Assembly: GCA_003650505.1 (NCBI GenBank)
Contig: QMQL01000051.1
Span: 1 to 6,383, forward strand
From: Candidatus Acetothermia bacterium
GTDB taxonomy: Bacteria > Bipolaricaulota > Bipolaricaulia > UBA7950 > UBA9294
Direction of reading: 5' to 3'
Length of the DNA: 6,383 nucleotides
The first letter of the stretch is position 1; the number at the start of each line of letters is the position of its first letter. Made by a program: the position numbers and the translations under genes. The notes below the pieces were generated by a model, which saw only the letters and a list, made by a program, of their open reading frames with translations, made no database searches and was not told the origin of the DNA. Shown here in pieces: positions 1 to 4,637 of the stretch.

Positions 1-1
1 G

Positions 2-883
2 CCGTCAGGGGCGGCGGTCACGCTCGACGGCGCTCCGTTCGGGACGACCCCGGTCGAACACGGCGGGATCGCGCCCGGAACGCACACCGTCCACCTGACG
101 AAAGCCGGGTATTCGGATGAGACACGGCAGGTGTCGATCACCGCCGGGATGACGACGAGCCTGAACGTCCCCCTGACGGCGATCCCGAGCAACCAACCGC
201 CGCACGCGGAGTTCAGCTTCTCGCCCGCATCCCCGACCGTCGGTGACGCCGTCACCTTCGACGCCTCCGGTTCGAGCGACAGCGATGGGAGCATCATTTC
301 CTACTCCTGGGACTTCGGAGACGGAAGCACGGCGACCGGAGCGGTCGTGACCCATACGTTCACCGCCAGCGTCAGCTATCAGGTTACCCTCACCGTCACC
401 GACGACGACGGGGCGAGCGATTCGACCACCCGGACGGTGACAGTGAAGCCGTCGGACGACATCGGCTGGGTCTCGCCGGTCAGCCACGACGACCCGGCCG
501 ACAACTGGGATCTCGAGGAGAGGGTGTACGACAACGATCCGCGCAAGACGTACGCCCGGCATTCGATCCCGCCGGGGGAGTGGACCTCGTTCCTCTACCT
601 GAACGCTCCGGCAGGAGGCCTAACCTGCGATAGGATCAGGTTCATCATGAGCGATAGCAACCCGGTCTACAACCTGCTCATCATGGACGTCGATGCCTAC
701 CGGGACGGAGGGTGGGTCGACATCTTCGACGGAATGGCCGAGGAGCGTAAGTGGACAGAGGTCGTATTCGACGAGGGGCTCGTCACGCGGATGCGACTCC
801 GGGCCAAGAACACGGCTGGAGGGCAGTGGGCGATCTACCTGTGGGAGGTCGACTTCCGCGACGCGACGATCCCTACCCCGTAA
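2..883 (+). CDS. PEGA-PKD-discoidin-like multidomain surface protein (5' end outside window)
   Basis: The frame is open from the left edge to the TAA at 881-883, giving 293 visible residues with no start codon in view, so the gene begins upstream. Residues about 1-58 are a PEGA domain: a valine/leucine strand, then LDG, FGTTP, PGTHTV and KAGY. Residues about 64-149 are a PKD domain, with WDFGDG at 103-108, then a THTF strand and VTLTVTDDDG. Residues 150-293 form a tryptophan- and aspartate-rich beta domain with a VYDNDPRKTYA segment, resembling the DGdp.T. signature of F5/8-type-C (discoidin-like) domains; this last assignment is weaker. All three are non-catalytic, extracytoplasmic beta-sandwich modules that bind carbohydrate or protein or act as spacers. 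I infer a secreted or surface binding protein. The signal peptide and any catalytic domain would lie upstream. A GTG at 131 is in frame but would cut off the PEGA domain, so it is not the start. Confidence 0.85.
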   Translation, partial: PSGAAVTLDGAPFGTTPVEHGGIAPGTHTVHLTKAGYSDETRQVSITAGMTTSLNVPLTAIPSNQPPHAEFSFSPASPTVGDAVTFDASGSSDSDGSIISYSWDFGDGSTATGAVVTHTFTASVSYQVTLTVTDDDGASDSTTRTVTVKPSDDIGWVSPVSHDDPADNWDLEERVYDNDPRKTYARHSIPPGEWTSFLYLNAPAGGLTCDRIRFIMSDSNPVYNLLIMDVDAYRDGGWVDIFDGMAEERKWTEVVFDEGLVTRMRLRAKNTAGGQWAIYLWEVDFRDATIPTP

Positions 884-945
884 AACGGGGCCGGGACCGG
901 TTTTGACGCCGAACGGGACCGCTTCTGCGGTCCCGTTCGGCATCA
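876..945 (+). terminator. Hairpin cluster, likely terminator of the PEGA/PKD gene
   Basis: Two structures follow the stop codon. A small CCCCG/CGGGG hairpin (876-880 with 886-890) spans the TAA and is followed by more G+C-rich sequence and TTTT at 901-904. A perfect 15-bp inverted repeat then pairs 908-922 with 927-941 around a TTCT loop. After one mismatch it extends by three more pairs (904-906 with 943-945). The large stem lacks a T-tract on either strand, so it is not a textbook intrinsic terminator; TTTT lies before it, not after. Its position just after a stop codon and before the next promoter still makes transcription termination or 3'-end protection the best reading. Confidence 0.6.
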
Positions 946-979
946 CCCCTTCGAAGGAAAAGCAATCGAAGTGGATTGG

Positions 980-988
980 TGCTAGAAT
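980..988 (+). promoter_or_regulatory. Extended -10 promoter for the phosphatase-like gene
   Basis: TG at 980-981, one base, then TAGAAT at 983-988 form an extended -10 element with five of six consensus hexamer bases. No good -35 hexamer lies 16-18 bp upstream, as is common for extended -10 promoters. Transcription would start near 995, leaving a leader of about 28 nt. A G-rich Shine-Dalgarno stretch (AGGGGG at 1011-1016) lies 6 bp before the ATG at 1023. The preceding hairpin separates this promoter from the upstream gene. Confidence 0.45.
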
Positions 989-1022
989 AAAAACCCGGGT
1001 GGAAGTTGAAAGGGGGTAGATC

Positions 1023-2198
1023 ATGAACAGGCTGGCGATCGTCAGCGCGCTTCTCATACTCGCTTTCCTCCCCGCGGTGGGTCAGTCCTCCTCACCCTGG
1101 GCCTGGGGACCGCTCCTCGGCGCAGTGGGGGAGGATTCCATCGCCGTTTGCTGGGAGACCTCGAGGCCGGTGAGCATCGACCTTCACTACGGCCTCGCCG
1201 AGGTGTACGACGCAGCGAAGACCTGGCAGGAGACCCTCACGTTCGACAAGCACGAGGGGCACGGTGAGGTCTGGCTCCGCGACCTAGTCCCGGGGGAGGT
1301 CTACCGGTATCAGCTCGTCGCATTCGAGGGGGACGCCGTCTACCCGAGCCGGATCGGAACGTTCCGCACATCGAGCGTGAAGCTCCGTTCGTTCTCGTTC
1401 GCCGTCTACGGGGAGACACGCTCGTTCCCCGATCGGCACAAGCTCGTCGCTAACACGATCGCGAAGGACGAACCGGAGGGGGCGTTCGTCGTCCACGTCG
1501 GCGGGATCGTCGAATCACCAACCCCCGAGCGGATGGCGAACTTCTTCTGGGCGATCGACGAACTCGGTCGGTCCCACCCGTATATCCCGGTGGTCGACGA
1601 TCGAACCGCCGCCGCCGGCATCTATTACGAGGCGTTCGCCCTTCCGAGCGGAGGGGGAGAGGCGGACGAGGAGTGGTGGTCATTCGACTACGGGAATGCC
1701 CACCTGATCGGGCTCAACCCGTCGGTAGCGGAAGGGGGTGACGAAAGGGCCGATGAGCAACTCGCTTGGCTCCGGCAGGATCTCGCCGAAGCGGCCGGGA
1801 AGCTGATCGTGGTCTTCCTCTCCTCGCCGCTTCGCAGCTCTCTCTACCCATCGGGGGAGGACGAGACGCTCTGCTCGCTCTTCGAGCCGCTTTTCGTCTT
1901 ATCCGGAGTGAGGACAGTGATAAGCGGCGGGATCAGCGGCTACGAGCACATCTACTCGAATGGGATCCACTTCGTCACTACCGGTGGGGGCGGAGCACCG
2001 CCGTCCGGCGCGCTCGGCCCGACACCACCGGGGGAGGTGTTCCGCCGAAGCGGTCTCCTTCATTACCTCAGGGTCACGATCGCTGATCGGGCGATGAAGG
2101 TCGAAGCGATACCGGTCGGCTCCGTCGCGGACGATCGGATACAACTCGCCCCGACGGGAAAAGCGATCGATGCGTTCGTGGTAAGCTCCTCGGATTGA
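1023..2198 (+). CDS. Secreted purple-acid-phosphatase-like protein, apparently catalytically dead
   Basis: This is a 391-residue protein. Residues 1-20 form a signal peptide (MNR, hydrophobic core, AVG). Residues about 26-116 are a fibronectin-III-like domain typical of purple acid phosphatases, with SIAVCWET and the L.PGEVYRYQ pattern. Residues 123-365 follow the metallophosphoesterase fold: FAVYGETR, VVHVGGIVE, PYIPV, FDYGNAHLIGLN, QLAWLRQDL, SGYEHI and a GGGGAPP loop. The fold landmarks align, but the metal ligands do not. The first Asp is E131; the second (GD) is G161; GNHD reads DDRT (192-195); the HxP histidine is S267; GHxHxYE reads GGISGYE (302-308). Phosphoesterase activity is therefore unlikely, and a binding or scaffold role outside the cytoplasm is inferred. 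The frame is intact and ordinary in composition, which argues against recent decay. The ATG at 1023 is chosen for its Shine-Dalgarno site and signal peptide. The gene is monocistronic and converges on tRNA-Pro. Confidence 0.85.
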   Translation: MNRLAIVSALLILAFLPAVGQSSSPWAWGPLLGAVGEDSIAVCWETSRPVSIDLHYGLAEVYDAAKTWQETLTFDKHEGHGEVWLRDLVPGEVYRYQLVAFEGDAVYPSRIGTFRTSSVKLRSFSFAVYGETRSFPDRHKLVANTIAKDEPEGAFVVHVGGIVESPTPERMANFFWAIDELGRSHPYIPVVDDRTAAAGIYYEAFALPSGGGEADEEWWSFDYGNAHLIGLNPSVAEGGDERADEQLAWLRQDLAEAAGKLIVVFLSSPLRSSLYPSGEDETLCSLFEPLFVLSGVRTVISGGISGYEHIYSNGIHFVTTGGGGAPPSGALGPTPPGEVFRRSGLLHYLRVTIADRAMKVEAIPVGSVADDRIQLAPTGKAIDAFVVSSSD

Positions 2199-2210
2199 GG
2201 GGGGAAGAAC

Positions 2211-2287
2211 TGGTCGGGACGCCCGGATTTGAACCGGGGACCTCTTGCGCCCCATGCAAGCACGCTACCAGGCTGCGCCACGTCCCG
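2211..2287 (-). tRNA. tRNA-Pro (anticodon GGG)
   Basis: On the minus strand a complete 77-nt cloverleaf can be drawn. The acceptor stem CGGGACG pairs fully with CGTCCCG, followed by discriminator A and an encoded CCA. The D arm GCGC/GCGT has an AGCCTGGTA loop. The anticodon stem CTTGC/GCAAG holds loop ATGGGGC, giving anticodon GGG, which reads the proline codons CCC and CCU. The variable loop is AGGTC. The T arm CCCGG/CCGGG carries TTCAAAT. The CCA end lies only 12 bp from the stop codon of the convergent phosphatase-like gene. Confidence 0.97.
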
Positions 2288-2296
2288 GACCTCACC

Positions 2297-2325
2297 ATGG
2301 TAACAACGCCCGGCCGCCAAGACAA
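2297..2325 (-). promoter_or_regulatory. Promoter of the tRNA-Pro gene
   Basis: On the minus strand TTGTCT (2325-2320) and TACCAT (2302-2297) are separated by 17 bp. Each matches four of six consensus bases. A start about 7 nt past the -10 falls near 2290, just before the mature tRNA 5' end at 2287, which is the usual spacing for a tRNA gene. It lies between the thioredoxin gene stop and the tRNA, so the tRNA can be expressed independently of that gene. Confidence 0.5.
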
Positions 2326-2348
2326 CCGCCGCTGTCGGGCGTGCTCAG

Positions 2349-2837
2349 TTAGAGTAGTTCCTCCATGTTCTCGGCCATCAAATTCCGCGGGTGGCCGTCG
2401 AACCGGATGTACCCCTCGCGATCGATCAGGAAGGTGTGCGGTATCCCGACCACCCCGTACAGACCCTTCACCGCCCTTGCCTCGGGGAGCGAACCCCAGA
2501 GGACCTCACCGCTCGGATATCCGTTCTCCTTCATCCAGCGGCGGATCTCCTCGACGGAGCTGTCGAGGCTGACGACGAGGAGGACGACCCCGCGATCGGC
2601 GTAGCGTTCGTAGAGGGCGTGCACCGCCGGGAAGGTCTCCTTGCACGGTCGGCACCAACTCGCCCAGAAATCGAGGATGACGACGCTCCCCCGGAAGGAA
2701 GAGAGGACCACGACATCACCGTTCAGATTGAGAAGCGAGAAGTCAGGTGCAGGCTCAAGCGGTCTCTCACCCTGAAACAGAACGAGGATGAGGATCGCTA
2801 CAACGCCGATCGCAGCCAGGATACCAGCGTTCTTCAT
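2349..2837 (-). CDS. TlpA/ResA-type membrane-anchored thioredoxin-fold protein
   Basis: This is a 162-residue protein. Residues about 5-22 are a single hydrophobic helix after MKN, an uncleaved anchor or signal that places the rest outside the cytoplasmic membrane. Residues 28-162 are an AhpC/TSA-redoxin-type thioredoxin fold: APDFSLLNLNG, then LDFWASW followed by the redox-active CRPC (C62-C65), VVSLDSS, and GIPHTFLID with the cis-proline at P133, then a DREGYIRFDGHP strand. Family members reduce disulfides, for example in apocytochrome c maturation or in exported proteins; no cytochrome gene is visible here to fix the substrate. Length is normal for ResA/TlpA. The ATG is preceded by GAGGGGG (2842-2848), 4 bp away. 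The gene lies 66 bp downstream of the small ribbon-helix-helix gene on the same strand and probably shares its promoter. A weaker promoter candidate sits in the gap. Confidence 0.93.
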   Translation of the reverse strand: MKNAGILAAIGVVAILILVLFQGERPLEPAPDFSLLNLNGDVVVLSSFRGSVVILDFWASWCRPCKETFPAVHALYERYADRGVVLLVVSLDSSVEEIRRWMKENGYPSGEVLWGSLPEARAVKGLYGVVGIPHTFLIDREGYIRFDGHPRNLMAENMEELL

Positions 2838-2864
2838 CAGACCCCCTCACAGGATGATGGGAGG

Positions 2865-2893
2865 AGTCTATCCAGGCTCGGAGGATGGAACAA
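2865..2893 (-). promoter_or_regulatory. Weak candidate promoter for the thioredoxin gene
   Basis: In the 66-bp gap between the two minus-strand genes, TTGTTC (2893-2888) and TAGACT (2870-2865) are spaced by 17 bp. They match only three and four of six consensus bases. Spacing and location fit a secondary promoter for the thioredoxin gene, but matches this weak occur often by chance. Confidence 0.2.
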
Positions 2894-2903
2894 CGGAGAC
2901 CTG

Positions 2904-3101
2904 CTACTTCGTCTGCGTCTTATCGAGGAGGTGATCCGCTAGATCAGAGAGCCCACTCGGCAATGGCAATTCCTGCCTCAGATAGGTCTCGACCGCCCGG
3001 TTCAGTTCCTCTTCGATCGTGCGATCGTTGACCGCGGCGAGGAGGGCGAGGCCTTCGAGCATCACCGCATCCAGGACATTCTCATCGCGCTGGGATTCCA
3101 T
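2904..3101 (-). CDS. Small ribbon-helix-helix-like protein (antitoxin/CopG-like regulator)
   Basis: This is a 65-residue protein with a strong Shine-Dalgarno site (GGGGAGGGA, 3106-3114) ahead of the ATG at 3101. Residues 14-42 fit the two helices of a ribbon-helix-helix domain: a helix around LEGLALLAAVN, a turn DRT, then EEELNRAVETYL, the pattern seen in Arc/CopG/FitA-type antitoxins and regulators. Residues 7-13 would be the DNA-contacting strand but lack its usual alternating basic residues, so DNA binding is inferred, not shown. Residues 46-65 form a tail (LPLPSGLSDLADHLLDK) that might bind a partner. No toxin gene is next to it; the downstream neighbour is the thioredoxin gene, 66 bp away. 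A good promoter lies about 35 bp upstream of the start, framed by direct repeats that could be its operator. It could alternatively be a small protein with a role unrelated to DNA. Confidence 0.75.
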   Translation of the reverse strand: MESQRDENVLDAVMLEGLALLAAVNDRTIEEELNRAVETYLRQELPLPSGLSDLADHLLDKTQTK

Positions 3102-3136
3102 CGATCCCTCCCCACGGTCGGTCGATGACCGACAGA

Positions 3137-3165
3137 CTCATAGCGCAAACACCCCCCTTAGTCAA
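3137..3165 (-). promoter_or_regulatory. Promoter of the ribbon-helix-helix/thioredoxin unit
   Basis: On the minus strand TTGACT (3165-3160, five of six consensus bases) and TATGAG (3142-3137, four of six) are separated by exactly 17 bp. The predicted start near 3130 gives a leader of about 29 nt that contains the Shine-Dalgarno site. It is one of the best complete -35/-10 pairs in the window. The -35 hexamer lies precisely between two identical 8-bp G-rich boxes. Confidence 0.65.
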
Positions 3166-3174
3166 GCCCCCCTT
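3152..3174 (-). repeat. Tandem AAGGGGGG boxes flanking the -35; possible operator
   Basis: Two identical 8-bp boxes, AAGGGGGG on the minus strand, lie at 3174-3167 and 3159-3152. Their repeat period is 15 bp and the -35 hexamer TTGACT falls between them. Ribbon-helix-helix regulators often bind short tandem or inverted sites overlapping their own promoter, so autoregulation by the adjacent 65-residue protein is a reasonable inference. The alternative is a remnant of a dispersed G-rich intergenic repeat. Confidence 0.5.
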
Positions 3175-3239
3175 GTCCCTGCACCGCTTCCGGTTCAATG
3201 GCGGGTATTTACAATCCAGAACCGTCTTTTCTCCCAGCG

Positions 3240-3283
3240 AACCCCTTTTCCCCATCTCGGCCGACCTCCGTTGCAAAGGGGTT
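3240..3283. repeat. Inverted repeat in the intergenic region
   Basis: AACCCCTTT (3240-3248) and its exact reverse complement AAAGGGGTT (3275-3283) form a 9-bp stem with a 26-nt loop. No T-tract follows, so a terminator is unlikely. The CCCCTT core resembles the CCCCCCTT boxes 70-90 bp to the left, suggesting a shared repeat family or shared protein-binding word. Confidence 0.4.
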
Positions 3284-3400
3284 TCCAACCGGATGGATGG
3301 AACTTCGTCACCCGGGCAATAGTCTCAAGAAACGATATCCCACAGGTATGATCCTTGAAAAGGACATTTGGAGGGTAAGGAAACCACAATCGGCTACCGG

Positions 3401-3406
3401 TATAAT
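3401..3406 (+). promoter_or_regulatory. Consensus -10 hexamer for the LolA-like gene
   Basis: A perfect TATAAT lies 37 bp before the ATG at 3443. Transcription would start near 3413, leaving a leader of about 30 nt that includes the Shine-Dalgarno site. No recognisable -35 hexamer lies 16-18 bp upstream and there is no TG extension, so the promoter may need an activator or be weak. Its position inside the upstream extension of the open frame supports ATG 3443 over the earlier TTG at 3368. Confidence 0.45.
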
Positions 3407-3442
3407 CGGGGGCGGAGGTTACGGCGCAAAGGAGGCTGTTCG

Positions 3443-4603
3443 ATGGGTACCCCGCTCGCTGATTTCGCCCGTTCCGTCGCCGCCGCTTATCGGGATCTCC
3501 CCGGCTTCACCGCTACGGAGACGATCCGCGGAAGCGGGTTCGTGGAGAAAGGCCGGGTCTGGTGCGCCAGGCCGGAGCGGCTTGCGGAGGATTACTCGAC
3601 CTATGAAGACCCGATCGCCGGGCTCGACGAAGCTCTGACAGCAGCCCGCGAATTCACCGGAGAAGAGCTGATCGGAATGACCATCGTTTACGACGGTCGG
3701 CTGACGTGGATACACGATCCGAAGGCGAACGTGGCGATAAGGAAGCCGTGGAGGTCGGTGTTTGAACCCCTCCCTGGAATCGATGCGGTCGGAGAGATCG
3801 GGTTCCTCGAGTGGCTGATCCGCGGCTTCCTCCTCCGCGACGCCGGGGAAGGGGAGGTTGGCGGTAGGAAGGCGCGCCTGGTCGGCCTGAAGCCGAAGCG
3901 ACCGTACCGATCCCAGCTACTTACGAGCGTCTCATTCCCGATCAGGAGGGCGACGGTGGCGTTCGACCAAGAGACCCTCTTTCCTTTAAGGATCGCCTTC
4001 TCCCCCGGCCACGGCTCCGCCCTCTTCCCCCTGATCGGCCCGAACGGGGAGATAACGATCGAGTACACCGACGTCCGGCTGGGAGCCCCGGACCCGGAGA
4101 CGTTCAGGTTCTCGCCGACGGAGGAGACGCGCGTCTTCCTGGAGGAACCGCTCGACCGGGAGGATCCGACCGGCCGCCTCCCGTTCCCCCTATCGATCGA
4201 GCCGCTATCGGAGGCCGGTTTCCGCCTGATCGAAGGGGGGACGGCGGCCGTCGACGAGAAGAACGGGAAGGGGTACTGCACCCTCCCCTTCGCCAAGGAT
4301 GGAAGCGAAGGGTCGTCCCTCGTCACCCTCCGGGCCGGGAATTATCTATCGCGGAACATGAGCAGGAGGAAGTCCCTCGCCGCCGAGAAGGGAAAGCGGA
4401 TCGAACTCGCCGAAAACGAGGGCTGGCTCCTCGATCGGCGTTCCCTCTTGGGGCTCGATCTGCCCGGAGAGAAGGATCACCCGCTCTGCGAGATCTCCTG
4501 GGGGAGGGACGGCCTGTTCCTGTTTCTGATCGGTGATGGGGTAGGGGAGGAGGAGCTGATATCGCTCGCCGAATCGCTCGATCGGGCCGGCTCGAACCCT
4601 TGA
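3443..4603 (+). CDS. LolA-like / DUF4367-like protein without an obvious signal peptide
   Basis: Starting at ATG 3443 the protein has 386 residues; AAAGGAGG at 3428-3435 lies 7 bp upstream. An in-frame TTG at 3368 would add 25 residues but precedes the -10 hexamer and adds no signal peptide. Residues about 5-235 resemble the LolA/RseB-type half-barrel: a TETIRGSG strand, VWCARPERLAEDY, IVYDGRLTWIHDP, a long central section and ITIEYTDV. Residues about 260-382 resemble DUF4367: PLSEAGFRLIEGG, GYCTLPF, an ELAENEGWLL strand, EISWGRDGLFLFLIG and a final EEELISLAESL helix. Such proteins usually bind lipid or act in envelope sensing. The odd point is the N-terminus, MGTPLADFARSVAAAYRDL, which lacks a lysine/hydrophobic signal sequence although the fold is normally exported. 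I infer a ligand-binding role but cannot name one. ligA begins 34 bp downstream and may be co-transcribed. Confidence 0.75.
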   Translation: MGTPLADFARSVAAAYRDLPGFTATETIRGSGFVEKGRVWCARPERLAEDYSTYEDPIAGLDEALTAAREFTGEELIGMTIVYDGRLTWIHDPKANVAIRKPWRSVFEPLPGIDAVGEIGFLEWLIRGFLLRDAGEGEVGGRKARLVGLKPKRPYRSQLLTSVSFPIRRATVAFDQETLFPLRIAFSPGHGSALFPLIGPNGEITIEYTDVRLGAPDPETFRFSPTEETRVFLEEPLDREDPTGRLPFPLSIEPLSEAGFRLIEGGTAAVDEKNGKGYCTLPFAKDGSEGSSLVTLRAGNYLSRNMSRRKSLAAEKGKRIELAENEGWLLDRRSLLGLDLPGEKDHPLCEISWGRDGLFLFLIGDGVGEEELISLAESLDRAGSNP

Positions 4604-4637
4604 CATCGGGCGGTCGTCGTAAGACCCTAGGGAAGAG

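Larger units (their letters stand above)
3102..3442. other. Divergent intergenic region of low G+C, no gene recognised
   Basis: These 341 bp separate the minus-strand ribbon-helix-helix gene from the plus-strand LolA-like gene. They hold the two divergent promoter signals, the AAGGGGGG boxes and an inverted repeat. Short open frames of about 65-110 codons cross the region on both strands, but none has a convincing Shine-Dalgarno site or recognisable motif. G+C is about 53% at 3181-3240 and 45% at 3301-3360, well below the coding regions. I see no tRNA, transposase remnant or riboswitch that I can name. A decayed gene, a dispersed non-coding repeat or a small RNA cannot be excluded. Confidence 0.6.

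Noticed and set aside
5..562. A 185-codon open frame on the minus strand
   Set aside because: It is antisense to the PEGA and PKD domains, which match on the plus strand, and its translation is low-complexity Val/Arg/Gly with no motif.
2391..2942. A 183-codon plus-strand frame across the thioredoxin gene
   Set aside because: The minus strand shows the WCRPC and GIPHTFLID thioredoxin motifs and a membrane anchor; the plus-strand frame is highly charged, has no motif and overlaps two supported genes.
3347..3352. TATGAT as a second -10 hexamer for the LolA-like gene
   Set aside because: No matching -35 lies 16-18 bp upstream, and the perfect TATAAT at 3401 is better placed for the ATG at 3443.
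3082..3389. Minus-strand frames of 64-68 codons in the divergent intergenic region
   Set aside because: They overlap each other, one runs through the promoter and repeat boxes of the ribbon-helix-helix gene, and neither has a clear ribosome site or family motif.
4600..4634. A perfect TTGACA (4600-4605) overlapping the stop of the LolA-like gene, as a ligA promoter
   Set aside because: At 17 bp spacing the -10 position reads GACCCT, and the nearest better hexamers have 14 or 22 bp spacing. A promoter is possible but I cannot support it.
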